Source: Ailanthus altissimus
Taxonomy: Eukaryota; Streptophyta; Magnoliopsida; Sapindales; Simaroubaceae
Length of the DNA: 64,000 bases
Assembly: GCA_946807835.1 (NCBI GenBank)
Contig: OX327683.1
Coordinates: 30,749,001-30,813,000, forward strand
Direction of reading: 5' to 3'
Below, piece by piece: positions 36,201 to 48,641 of the stretch; position 1 is the stretch's first letter; every line of letters begins with the position of its first letter. The translations under genes and the position numbers were made by a program. Below the pieces are notes generated by a model, which had not been told where the DNA came from, made no database searches, and saw only the letters and a list, made by a program, of their open reading frames with translations.

Positions 36201-39200
36201 TCTCAGGTGCTATTCCCCGGAGAAACGATCCTTGAAAATGCCAAGCATTTCTCAGTCAAATTTCTCAGAGAACAAGAAGCTGCTGAGCTCCTGGATAAAT
36301 GGATTATAACAAAGGACTTGCCCGGTGAGGTATGGGCCAAAAATTTAAAATCCTTAAACGTTATACTTGAACTTGATTTTTATTTTATTTTATTTACAAA
36401 AAGGTGGAGGCAGATTTATTCATTTTATGTCTCAGTGCTGACATGTTTCGATTATAATGCTCGCAAGGGAAGAGACCAACTAGCTGGAACTTGAACGAGT
36501 GGCCAAACTGGCCAAAAAAGAAAAAAAAAAAAAAAAAAGTAACATTGAATTATGGCTTGTCACATCATTGATATAAACATACAAAATTACTTAAAAACCC
36601 TCCATGGTCAAAAGGCATGTCTAGTCAGAATTGTAACTAGAAGAATTTGACCGGGTATCTTTTTATGTGCATAAGCTATTACAGACTATTTTTAAATTAA
36701 TTATTAAATAATAAAATAATTTAAAAAATAATTTTATATTTTATATTATTTTATTATTTAATAATTATTTAACACAATAATTTAAAATAAAAAATTTAAA
36801 ACATCGCTTAAAAAGTTTTGTATTATTCTTAATTAAATAACGATAACAATAATGGCGTTAACAGGTGGGCTTTGCATTGGACGTGCCATGGTACGCATGC
36901 TTGCCAAGACTAGAGACCAGACTTTACATAGAACAATACGGCGGCGAAGATGACGTTTGGATTGGCAAGACTCTTTACAGGTTTATTTTGATTAAAAATA
37001 AGCTTCTAATTATTTTATTACAATTTCTTAATTAATTTGTCCTAAGCTTCAGCCAATTATTAAACTTTTTTTTTTTTGACGAACTGAAATTCCAGAAGCT
37101 TGGCTCATATCATGTTCAAAAACCGAATTGGCTTTTGTCCTTCCCATTATCCTTTCCATTGTTTTCTTGCACTGCATCTGCACATCTTTGTCAAAAATAA
37201 TTCACTCTGATAATTGAATTTTTATTTAGTGACATACGCACAAATAATACGGCGTTAATTTATCTGCGTGCAAGTGTCACGGAAAAGAAAATTGATCTGC
37301 CATGCAACCATTTGATAAGGTTAAATTATTGAATTTAGTTTATATTTTAATGGCTAGCTGCTTTTTCCTTTTCAGGATGCCATATGTGAACAATAACGTC
37401 TATCTTGAACTTGCAAAATTAGATTACAACAATTGCCAAGCTGTTCATCTCGCCGAATTACACAGTATGCAAAAGTAAGTTATCGTATCACGCCAATACT
37501 TAATAACTAAAATTCGATGGGAATCTAAGATTTTTAATGAGTTATGATGTGACACAGGTGGTACACAGAACATGAACTTGAGAATTTCGGGACAAGCAGA
37601 AAAGCCCTTCTCATGGCTTATTTTGTAGCATCGGCCAGCATATATGAGCCAGAAAGGTCCCAAGAGCGCATCGCATGGGCAAAAACAGCAATTCTGGTAG
37701 ACGCAATCGCTTCTTATATCGATAACCAAAATGATTCTCTTGAGCGGAGAAGAGCCTTCGTCAATGATTTCAGAAACTCTATTAGTGCAAGGGGCCGCGT
37801 AAACGGAGTTAGGTATGTCTGCATGTTTAATTATAGAATAAAAAGTCCGAGCATTTAAATATTCTAGTTTTGTTACCAGGAGGGTTCCAGTTTTTGCTTT
37901 CGTTTATAGTACGTCGTCCTTTTCTATGTCTCTACATGCATGCACCGATCGATTTATTCTTAGCAACATCCTTAATTGTATTATTATATAACAAGATACA
38001 TGAAATCCATGCACCGTTTGCATCGTCTATGGAAAGGAATTGTTATTAGCTGGACTTCTACTCGATCCCAAAATGGGGAGTTCCGAGAGCCGAAATCCTC
38101 CACCAATAAATAAATTTAAAAGGATAAAAATTTCAAGTGCTTGCAGATTGGCCTGAGAAATAACCCTTGAAGCCATCGAGAAGTTGTTTGAATTATGTGA
38201 TTTATGCTACAGGAGGTGGGATTCGCACAAAACAGGAGAAGGATTTACTGGGACCTTGCTTGGGACGCTAAATCAAATCTCATTGAACGCACTTGTGGCA
38301 CAGGGTCGAGACATCAGTCACCCTTTACGTCAGGCTGTAAGTAACCTGCACAATTTTGTTCAATTTTTGCTATATATATACATTATAATATAATTAATGG
38401 GTTTCACGTAAATATATCTTCTGTAAGACAGTAGGAGTATCCAATCAGCTAGCTGCAACAATTCTGTGAAGCATTAGAAATTAGAGGATAACGAATTGGA
38501 GCTAGTGCCATGAACAAAAATGGAGGGCCAAGTTTTCTTGGAAAGGAACGAAAATATCATTCTCATACAACCACCAAAGAAATCAATTCTGGCCGTTACC
38601 CCAACTAATAGAAACTACCAAACAACTCATTCCAATGAGTTAACTTCTCTGTTTCTTTTCTCTTAAAATGCAGTGGGAAAAATGGCTAACAAAGTGGCAA
38701 GAGCAAGGAGATAGACACAAAGGAGAAGCAGAATTACTGGTGCAAACAATTAATTTAAGCACTGGCCGTTGGCTCTCGGAGGAGCTTCTGTGTCATTCTG
38801 ATCAATATGAGCGACTCGCCGATCTCACCAACAGAATATGCCATGAACTTGGTCATTATCAAAAGCAAAAGGTCAGTGCCAGAGACACCAGTTTTACCTC
38901 GGGACAAAATGCTAATTTGGAGTCTTCCTAGTTGTTTGGCTGCATGCTCATTTGCTTTTACCGCCTCAAAATATCATTGGATGAGTCATTTTGTAGGCAC
39001 GTACACACTAGAAAATAGATCAAATCATTCCTCAACCTTGAAGATCTAAATTATGAACTTTTATTTGAAGATGAGTAGACAGAAACTCTGCTAAGTGGAT
39101 TCTGAGAAGGCTCCCAAACTTAATTGGAAAGCTTAAAGTTAAACTGATTGTTAATCATGTTATCAACTACAAAAGGATAGCCTCACTATTTCAAGAAAAG

Positions 39201-39501
39201 ACAATAGCATTTAATATAGTATAAGCACCTTGAACTTTTATTCATAATTTCTTTTCTATTTTCTCAGGTACAAGACAAAGACAGCTTCAAATTAGCTAAC
39301 AATAGCCTCACTACTCTGCCAATAGAGTCCGAGATGCAAGAACTTGCGCAATTAGTAGTCCAAAATTCCTCAAATGGCATTGACTCCGATGTCAAGCAGA
39401 CATTTCTTACAGTGGCAAAGGGGTTTTACTACAAAGCCTACTGTGATCCAGAGATTATCAACTTTCACATTGATAAAGTACTCTTTCAGAGAGTACACTA
39501 A
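33236..39501 (+). CDS. CPS1: ent-Copalyl diphosphate synthase, chloroplastic (class II diterpene cyclase, 15 exons)
   Basis: It cyclises geranylgeranyl diphosphate to ent-copalyl diphosphate, the first committed step to gibberellins, in plastids. Exons: 33236-33359, 34127-34216, 34346-34434, 34550-34853, 34958-35141, 35335-35549, 35658-35778, 35910-36022, 36106-36329, 36865-36980, 37376-37474, 37558-37812, 38213-38336, 38674-38871, 39268-39501. They total 2490 nt and encode 829 residues, typical of the family. The N-terminus is a Ser/His/Pro-rich transit peptide. Then come '[13 protein letters not shown]', 'QLPDGSWG', the catalytic acid motif DIDD (in '[20 protein letters not shown]') and '[20 protein letters not shown]'. 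The class I DDxxD motif is absent, so it is a class II enzyme only. His in '[10 protein letters not shown]' and Asn in '[10 protein letters not shown]' form the His-Asn dyad of ent-specific CPS, favouring the gibberellin enzyme. Exon 2 ends at a GC donor. An in-frame ATG at 33089 would add 49 residues with several acidic ones; I reject it because the leader then stops looking like a transit peptide. Confidence 0.95.
33982..34006. repeat. (TA)n microsatellite in CPS intron 1
   Basis: About twelve TA units lie between exons 1 and 2 of CPS. Confidence 0.9.
34217..34345 (+). other. GC–AG intron of CPS
   Basis: Exon 2 ends ATCCAAG and the intron starts GCACGTACC; the acceptor is TGTGCAG at 34339-34345. 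Only a break after 34216 gives the one-base phase needed to read '[20 protein letters not shown]'. The nearby GT at 34221 gives the wrong phase. Confidence 0.68.
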
Positions 39502-41852
39502 TCTACACGTGTAAGATTATATTGTCATTTTGCATATTATTTTCCATTAAAGGTGAAAGGAAAGGAAAGTTAAATAAAACCCATTTCCCTTTAAATAAAA
39601 AAGTTAGTCTTGCCACAACTACAACAAATTAAATGTAACTTGGAAAGAAATCAATATTCATCAGAGAGATATTTTATCCCACTATCTATTAAAGGACAAA
39701 GAACATGTACTATAGCTTTAGGAACAAAGACTGAAGCTATGCACGAGAAGAGACCTAGCAAAAACACACTAGATTTGCTTTCAGAAAGCTTATTCCCCAT
39801 CAGGACACGAATTTTCGCAAACATGGTAAGTGGATATATATAGTAAATCCACATTAAGTTGTTTTGCTAGGAATGTGCAAATCTTTATAGAGTGTGTTGG
39901 TGCAGTGGTTTCCTCTTAAGTGATAGCCAACAAAAAAATGGCAGACAGTGTCGCATAATAACACGTGACAAGGTCGGTTTATCATTCTCTTCGATACCAA
40001 GTGGAAGTTCACCGAATCCCACGTCTAAAGTCTAAAGATTTGGTAATCCATTGTTGACAGACAATATTTCCTAGTTACCACCACTTTTTTAAGTTGTTTG
40101 TCTTTTGGTACGCTACATTACAACTTGGGTTTTATTTCTATCAAGATTTTAATTCTATCAACTATGACCCGATACCCGATAGCCTAAGCCAGTGGACCAA
40201 CTCATCGAGAAGAATTGCCACTCCAATATTTTTTCTTCCAAGAAAATGCTGACTCAGTATGTCAAGTTGTTTATTTGGCTTTTAAATCTTATTGGATAGA
40301 TGGTAGTTACAGCTAATACGCTATTGAAGTGTGGCAATATTAGATTGATTAAATGAAGCTTTACACAATGGATTTCAAACAAATTATTATTGAAGATTAA
40401 ATAAAAAAGATCCAGTCATATTCATATATCGTGCCATAATTTGGATCACTTGGGTCTCCATTAGTTTCAAGGAGCAACTGAAAATCATTTGTCAGGGATA
40501 GACATAAGAAACTCCCACAAACCAAATCATATAATTTGTTAGTCGTGCACATAGAAATTGCCAGCAAGCTGTACTCTCACATCAAATAGAGGATTCGGGA
40601 ATTTAAAAGCAGAGGCCTACTCAATACACACAAAAGGAGAGACCTTGTGGTTGGCATCATAAGCTCTGCTTGGCTTGGAGCTGATGAAATCATGAAAAGG
40701 GTAAGCACAAAAGAGCAATTGACAATATGGGATTCGAGGTGGAATTATATTCTTTCGTTGGCCTTGTCAGATAGGTAATAAAGACATGGAGAATTTCAAT
40801 GAAAAGCAAACGGGGCATGAATGAAAAGTATTCAGAATCAAAATGAGTAACTCTTTGTTTGAACAAATACCAATTTTAGCATGCACCTCGTATCTCCATC
40901 AACAATCTCTGCTTTTGTTACTTCCGAGTTCGGTTCATTTTCCTGAAACAGGACGAGTGCACGTGAGCCCCTCTTAGTTATAGCTTGTTTCTTTGCTATG
41001 CAAGCGGCGGACATGAAAATTACTTGGGGACCACCCCCCAGCATTGCATTTGCCATCATCAAAGAACATAAAAGTATGTGAAAACTTGTGTGGTTTAGGT
41101 TTTTGATAGCCAAGGAGTCTATCATTGGGGTCAGGTCAGGTTATAGACAAACGGGCCAAGATCTAATGTTCCCATACGTTTGCTCATGGAAATGAACCTG
41201 TCAATCTTGTCTTTGAGTTTTTGAGATGGCCCATTCCGCATATCGCCCATATAACTAGAGTCCACTTCCAAATCATGGTTACTCGTCAGAATGGGTCCAA
41301 ATGATCGTTGGAACTTTCAAGCAACAACGTAATTTGAAAGTTCTAAAAATGAGAAATGAAATGGATAAATATTGGGTCTATACATGATCAGTATGCTAAA
41401 TAAGAGGTGCGAGCTGATCGGTATCTCTTCTGATAATTCCATCATCGTCACTTTATCTAAACTGAGTATTAACTTCCTGTGCGCAGGACAACAGAAATAA
41501 TTAAGTGCTATAGCAGACGACTGCTTCTCTGAAAATGAAAACTGGAGCGCTATTAGTATACTTTGAGATTATAGATCCTCGTAAAGCAATGTGCAATAAT
41601 TCACTCATGAATCCAACAGAATCAAAAAAGGCTGGAAGTTCCAACATTGCAACATTAACTTGAAAATGGTAGTACTGCGTCTAATATTCTGATGCTGAAA
41701 AGTAATTGGGAGGAAATACAACCTTGAATCTCACACTTGACATGCCCAATTTTACATCCAATAACATGCCTAAACCTCTGCATCTCCAAAATTTCAAGCA
41801 AATTGTTTTACAGCATCAAGTTCAGCTGGCAGATAAACCCTGGGAAACAAAG
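39502..41852. other. Intergenic region between CPS and NAA20
   Basis: I see no recognisable gene. The two genes converge here, so both ends are 3' UTR. A 95-codon minus-strand open frame (41125-40838) has no domain I recognise. Confidence 0.5.
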
Positions 41853-44767
41853 CTAATCATACTCTAATTCATCAGGTGTAACAGGACGTTTGAGGGGGAT
41901 GATGGACTTCTTTTCAACATCTCGAGATAATGCTTTCCTCATATCTGCAAACAAATCATTAAATGATAACAAGAGAGGCCACACAAATCTGATAAATGAA
42001 AATCTCAATGCCACTACTGAACATGAAAACTCACCTAATCCATCTTCTTCCCCTGAATAATAGCGTAGAACCCGTCTGTAAATTACGTACCCAAGCTGAG
42101 AAAGTAGAAGAAAAGAAAATAAGAGAATGAGCCTTTTTTGTGTTGTCATATACAAAGAGACGTGGGGAAAAGCATAATCATGATAATCAGCACCAATGGA
42201 AACATCATTCCGTTTTAAACCAGTTGGTCTTGCAGAATCAACTCGTATATAGCCATCATTTCATGCACGCATTCTGTATTTTAGTGATTTCATGCCATAT
42301 CAGACAAGCAAGAAATTAGGAAGATGGAGGAGACTTGGCACCCTATTCCCTTTATATCTCTTATTGGATTTCATTTTTGGCATTGTATTTGCTCTATTTG
42401 TTTTCATAGTGGTACTTCCCCTGTTTAAGGCTGCATTAAGCAGGAACTGATGAATGGGCCACTAATTTGCAAGTATGAAGCATTTGCAGTATATAGCTGA
42501 CACTGTCAACCAACCATCCGGCTACCATCAGTTCTTTCACAAGGCAAATCAATTTGGAATTTGCTTTGACCTGACTGAGGAGAACCCAAGTGCATTGAGC
42601 ACTCCCAGTGCTTGAACTATCAAGCATGTGCTTGTTGATGACGGCACAATTTACTGGGTATTTGAAACATTGGCAGAAGTTTATGTAACGAGGATTAAAT
42701 GACAGTGGATACCATCCAGCAAGTGCTTATGTTTGGGCATGGCTTGCAGATCAAGCAATCACTATGCTACTGACTTGAGTGCTGATAATATGCTACTTCC
42801 ATAATGACAACTTTTCAGTGCTGTTCACTTAGTCAAGATGATAAGCGGCACAACAAGAGTCCTGTTACAGATGAAATCATGCCTTTCTCTTGCCATCTCC
42901 TTCATTCAGTTTATGCAGTTTGGATTGATTAGCAAAAAAATGAAACACAAGGTAGCCACTAGATCCTAATGATCCAAACCTAAGAAAACATGAATCACTA
43001 CGTGTATGCTATTAAATAATTGGATATGCTAGCATTGCATAATAAGGATTCTGAGCTGTCAAAAAAGCTGCCAATGCATCTTATCCTTCTTTATTTAATA
43101 TATTATTACACTCCTTCCTTTTCTTCTCGGATCTAATTCATCAATAAGTGGACATAGAGTCATAGTCTACCACAGCTGCAATATTATAAGACACACTTTA
43201 GTGAAATTAAAATTTAATGGTGCTCTATAAGCGTTCAGCGATTATAAGAACTTATAATTATGATAAATTCACAGATTTAAACAATGCTTAAGTCTAAAAT
43301 GTATTATAAGTGGTGCACAAAAATTTTGTATAGGAAAAAAGAAAAAAAGTACAGATGCTATAACAAATCAAGATTTCTGTGCCTGCAAAAAGGCACACAG
43401 TGAAGTACAGGATATAGCAACAAATGTCCAAAACTAAAAGAGAAGTTGGATATGTCTTACCTTTTCATACATTTTTATTGCCGGTGTGTTTGAAGCTCTC
43501 ACAAAAAGATCCACAAAGTAAGCCTTATCACTGCCAAGAGAAAACTCTTATTTGTAAGAAAGCCGCTATATAGACCTATTGTATTATGATCATCTAAGTT
43601 TCTCAGGCCTTTTATTTCTGAATGTGTATGGATTTCCTCTTTTCATCTAGTTTTAACCCTACTTACATCTTGTTGCTGATGTCTTCCAGCAGATTCATCA
43701 GTTTCTTGGCCAGCTGCTGCCTGCGGTATTCTGGAGCAACAGTTACTGCAGTAACATGACCGTGCCAAGATTCACCTTGTCCTTCAGCTTTTCCCATAAC
43801 TGCAATCATTAGCATGAATTAGATTTCGACAGCCTTTAAACATATTATAGGAAAATACTGAAAGAGAATAAAGGTAAACAGATCTGAATATCAGTGCTAA
43901 GAGGTGAAAGCCAGCAATATCCTTGTTCTCTATAACAAAAAATGTTAGCAAAATGCTCTGGATGACATGAGAAACCTGCTTGCCCCTCCAAATAATCTAA
44001 AATATGAATGAATTCCCATAAAAGATAAGTCCAAACTGCGCAGCAAAAAAAAAATCAGATAGGGGAAGAAAAGCTACACCATAAATTAACCCTGATTTAT
44101 CCATCAATGTAATTTTCACATGCTATTTCACCCATTTTTTTAATCCGTGATAATATATCCAATGCAGGTGAAATTAACAGTTGAACTTCACCAATGCCAA
44201 TACAAGTGCTCATTCACCAGCTTACAACCTACAATTTTTTTTTTCTTTTAAAAAGTGCCCTAAATATAATAAATTCTCATCTAATTTTACACGAATAATT
44301 TAAGAAAATTGCACCTATAAAATTACACAAAAAACAACTCACTACCATAATCCAGCTCCAGAATAAAAAACAATGTAACTCCAGCGGGCAAAGTACAAGA
44401 TTATAAACATAATAATCCGTAATATGAAATCTATTATAGTAGTGTTAAAAAAAAAACAAATAAATAAAATTTGAACAGAAAGAGCGAGAAACGGGTTGAA
44501 GAACGTACTATAACCCATGATTCGGTTACCGGGGCCTTCGGCGACGTGGAAATAGTCGGGCCATCTTGCCAAATAGGTCATATAGAATGACATATTGAAC
44601 TGTAACAATTGTTAATATTAAAGAAATGATCACGATTTAGTATCATTATTAACGAAATGATTACAAGCTTTAAAAGAAAAAGAATTTACAGTTTCAGTGA
44701 GGTGGTCAAGATTAACAGAAGCGAAACAAAGAAGATCGTTGCAGCAAAATCGGCGAATTGTCGTCAT
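41853..44767 (-). CDS. NAA20: N-alpha-acetyltransferase NAA20, catalytic subunit of NatB (6 exons)
   Basis: It transfers acetyl from acetyl-CoA to the N-terminus of nascent proteins beginning Met-Asp, Met-Glu, Met-Asn or Met-Gln, working at the ribosome with the auxiliary subunit NAA25. Exons on the minus strand: 44767-44690, 44599-44509, 43799-43667, 43530-43461, 42095-42035, 41944-41853. They total 525 nt and encode 174 residues, which is the usual family length. The protein begins MTTIRRFCCNDLL and has 'FNMSFYMTYLARWPDYFHVA'. The acetyl-CoA-binding GNAT motif region is 'VTVAPEYRRQQLAKKLM', with the R-R-Q-Q-L-A pyrophosphate loop. Next are 'DLFVRASNTPAIKMYEKLGY', and the C-terminal 'RDVEKKSIIPLKRPVTPDEL'. 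All splice sites are GT–AG and all phases agree. I see no lesion. Confidence 0.96.
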
Positions 44768-47749
44768 CTTTCTGGGATTTGGGAGAGAAATTTCCTGCTT
44801 GGAAGCCGAAGAAAATCGGGACAGCTGATTAAGGAACAGTGACTGGCGGGTTTGCGTCGATTTCTAACTATACCGCTTTCTCTTTTTTTGAAAAAAAAAA
44901 AGCAGAGAATTATCACTTACCTCCCCTGAGGCAAGATAAGTATAATCATCGTACAATGCTATACCATTTATCCAGCGCTTCAATTTTATTGATGGAATAT
45001 TCTGTAATTATATTATGTATATAAATATCGTTTATAAAATAGATAACATTGTTCGTGAAAATATGTATAAATCATATTGATATAGCTAACATATTTTATT
45101 AAATAATTATAAATTATTAAAGAAATATATAACAATATATTCGACATATCAAATACTCATATATCAAAATATTTTAACATATTAAAAAATTATAGATTAA
45201 TTCAATCCTAATTTTCTTTTTAATTTTAGCTTAAAATATTTCACTATAGAATGAACCTTTTGTTAAGAATTAAAAGATAATGTGATGTTTTATAGACAAA
45301 ATATATTATTATGATAAATTATGATAACACATGTACCGCTCTTAAGAGACTACCTGACAACTCAAGCTCATTTTTTTATAAAAATTACTCAATTCAAATT
45401 ATTATGATTTTATATTCAATAAATATTCAAACCCATTAACTTTTATCATTTGAATTATGGGGTATGTTAAGTGGAGTCTACCTAACGATTTATACCACCA
45501 TTAAGCTTGTATTCAAAGGGCATGTCAACAATATTAAATCACTCTCCGTGTCATTACTAAGCCCCACAGTCAAATTGCATATCAGTAAAGCCAAGTCACT
45601 CTCCACTTTATCATCAAGCCCTGTTACAAGCCATCAATAAATCTTTTTATAATATAATTGAATAACAGGATAATGTTCTAAAGAAATACAATCTTAAAAA
45701 GTCACTGTTGTATTGTCATATCAGCATATCACCAATAGTCTATCTTTTTGCTGATAAATATACGAGGTTTATCTATAAATAAGTGAGGTAAGCTTGCATC
45801 AACTGAAGTTCATAAGTCACTATATATTGTCTACCTACCTTCAAAGTTAGCTCTCCTATAAAGTGCTAAATCATAATGACACTTTTAGAATGACATAACT
45901 CCAACTTTTGAACTCAAGTAAAACAAGTGACAGAGAATATTGAACAAATAAGAAAACAACTTAGCTTTTTTATTCTCCAAATTCTCTTTGAGGCAAAAAT
46001 ACATTATCCATTGTATCCCTGTATTATTTATCCATACGAAATAAAATGATCTTAGAAATGATATAATGATTCTTTGATTGGTTCTTCCCAAAGAAATGAT
46101 CTTCTCAGAAATGATATGAGTTGGCTAAGAGAATATCTAAATAGCATGGACTTTGAGTTGATAAAAAAAAAAGAATCTCTCTCATAATGAAGAGACAAAA
46201 AAAAAAAACATACTAGTTCTAATTTATGAGGTTGGCAAGTTATTCAATCTTAGATTGTTCGGTCTGACTTTGACAATGAGATTGATATTTCTTTGTCTGG
46301 CCTTATATCTAATTTCAAATAAGTTTTTCAATTTTTTTTCTTTTGCATTAAGTTACACTAGATATATCAACACTATTAGTTAGTTAGAAGAAACAGTGCC
46401 TAGGAAAATATTTACCAAATAAAATCACTATTTTATTTGAGCGTTGAAGGGTTATTATAGCCCTCCGTCGACGCTTACTTCTAATTAAGTATTTTTTTTT
46501 GTATTTTTTAAGTTCAAATAGTTCAATGTCACCTCTTTATATTTTCAATAACTCTTGACTTAGTGCCTCGTTTTCCACCATTTTATAGTTAGTCCAAATC
46601 TATCTCTTAACACAAACAAAACCTAATAGCTTAATTTTATCTATACAAATTTTTAAAGCTTTGGAGCCTTGAAAGGCTAGACTGACTTTGAACACGCATG
46701 ACTATTAGATATTGTTTTTTATTTTCATGAAAATTAACCTATAAACTAAAATGTAATTTTATTGTTTTTAGATAAGATTTTTTATAAACCAGCAGCAAGT
46801 ATCTAATTATTTAGTTGATGTCAAATACTCGAATTTTTTAACAGTTAACAAAAGGTAAATGTGTAATTCGGTTAAATAATGTCAAGGGCCGCTTTGAAAG
46901 AGCAAGATAACGTTTATCGTTTGCTACTAAATTTTGAATTTGAATGATATGTTTGTTTTATTTTTAATATGTAAAATAAACATGTTAAGTTAATTATGTT
47001 TTAAATAAAAAGAAAAAGAAAATAATACTTTAATAGCCCTTATAAAAAATTAAAGTTAAATTAATAAAAACATGAAAAATATGTAATTAATATAATATTT
47101 AATTATGTATATTAATATTAAAATAATTATCTATGTGAAATTTTAGTGAACCCCGATGGAGATAGGTGACAATACCCCTTTAATTTATTTATCTAATTAC
47201 TTAACACTCGGTACATTTTGCTCTATATAAAAACATTTACGGTAAGAGCTTATGTTTTGTATGCATTATTGTGTTACAATGTTAGTTAACAAAGATATAA
47301 AAATATGATGTGATATAAAATATGTTTGAAAATGTTTTTATTATGAGAAAAATATTTTTCATATCATTTTATATTTTATCTATACATGAAAATACGTGTA
47401 TATATATTCCCCTTAAAACGAAGCACTCTCAAACGCATTAATAATAAGAAGATACAAGTTATATTTTTTTTCTTTTGAAAAATGACTTTATTTTTGTTAT
47501 TTTTCTATATTATACATTCTCATATATTTCTATGGTCTTTAGATCAGTAATAATCATGGTTCCCTAAGAACATTATATACATTTGTATAATCAACCTAAC
47601 TCACAACATGACAGGTTTTAGCCTAACTCTTTTAAACCGAGCCCAATTTGATAAAAGCAAAATTTTGATTCAAATGCTCAGTTTTTTTTTAAGTCCCTAT
47701 CGGTGTTGTTTACAAGGTTTGGCAAGTCAATGGGATGGCCCTATTATGG
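44768..47749. other. Intergenic region upstream of NAA20
   Basis: The first ~300 bases should hold the NAA20 promoter. The rest is AT-rich without a recognisable gene. A stretch at about 45470-45900 with 'tctataaataagtgagg' and short-intergenic-LTR style sequence may be an old solo LTR, but I could not fix its ends. Confidence 0.45.
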
Positions 47750-48082
47750 TGTCACGCCCCAAATATTCTCAAGCAATTACTCGAGTATTTGGTGCGCGAC
47801 AGAACCACCAAGGGAGGGCTTAGTCCATTTTGGGTTAAATGGGCTAGAGCTTCTAGAAGGCCCAATGGATTTGGGTTGATGCCACATGTGTGTGGTAGGT
47901 GGGGGAGTTTTCTAGAAAAGGCATATTCCTTGGATATACCTTTGGGTAGTTGGCATCTTTGGAATATCCCTTAGCATATTCCCCTCTTTAGATTTGGACC
48001 CTTGGATTAGAATTAATCCTAGCCGTCCATTGTATATAGCTTTAGCTATAAATAGGTGAAGTTCTCATTTGAGAATTCATCC
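47750..48082 (+). repeat. 5' LTR, truncated (first 333 bp, mostly U3)
   Basis: It matches 51142-51474 of the 3' LTR nearly perfectly, including the TATA-like TATAAATA at about 48047-48054. It stops at GAATTCATCC, after which the sequence jumps to inverted gag. Confidence 0.92.
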
Positions 48083-48640
48083 TGGTGTTGTAAACCTTCT
48101 CCTGAAAAGCCTTGATCCAGTCCCGTTGCTTGTCAGCATGCTCGTCAATGGAGCTTTCGATGAGGGAGCGCAGCTCGTCACCTTGAGTATCGAGGCCCAC
48201 CTCGACATTCTGGACTTGCTCCTCTAACTCCCCAAGGCGATCTGTTGCCTTGCTCACAGCACCACCGAGCCTCATAACCATGTCTCCTAGATCATGGTTC
48301 GGATCAACGAACTTTTCTGGCGAAATATTCCCATGTCTCCTAGCTTTGGGGTCTCTACCCTTCCCTTCAGCAACCTTGGATGTTCCAGCAACTTCCTTCA
48401 CCATCTTCTTTGAACCCGCTCTGATACCACTTGTCACGACCCGATTTCTCGAAACCGTGCGGCCTTAGACACTTACTAGTGCTAAGCAGCCTATAAGACC
48501 CCAATTAACCAAAGAAAGAGATGAAGAAGAATCACACCGAGTGTTTGAGAGAATGCTCTCGTATTTTATTACTAAAGAGAGATTACAAAGCTATACACTT
48601 ACAAGCTAAGAGTATTTCTACAATTTGGAGGATGAATTCT
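48083..48640 (-). repeat. Inverted copy of gag start, primer-binding site and LTR 3' part
   Basis: Read on the minus strand from 48640, this is the last ~209 bp of the LTR (ending TGACA at 48432), the primer-binding site TGGTATCAGAGC (48429-48418), a short leader, and the first 323 bp of gag up to 48083. The gag part (48083-48405) is the exact reverse complement of 48641-48963 as far as I can see; the encoded first ~107 residues are identical. The LTR part lacks a GGGTC repeat present in the 3' LTR and differs at two other bases. The whole block is inverted relative to the element. Confidence 0.92.
48418..48429 (-). other. Primer-binding site (initiator Met tRNA), inverted
   Basis: TGGTATCAGAGC on the minus strand, two bases past the LTR end, is complementary to the 3' end of initiator-Met tRNA. 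Because it is inverted, it points away from the main gag frame. Confidence 0.85.
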
Positions 48641-48641
48641 G

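Noticed and set aside
36865..38336. A class I terpene synthase function for CPS
   Set aside because: The C-terminal half has no DDxxD motif; only the class II DIDD site is present.
40838..41125. A 95-codon minus-strand frame between CPS and NAA20
   Set aside because: No recognisable domain and no flanking signal; it lies in the shared 3' region of two converging genes. A small unknown gene cannot be excluded.
45470..45900. Possible solo LTR upstream of NAA20
   Set aside because: There is a TATA-like motif, but I could not find matching TG...CA ends or a target duplication.
48042..48437. A 131-codon minus-strand frame that looks like a separate gene
   Set aside because: It is the inverted copy of the gypsy gag start, extended through the primer-binding site and LTR; it is not a host gene.
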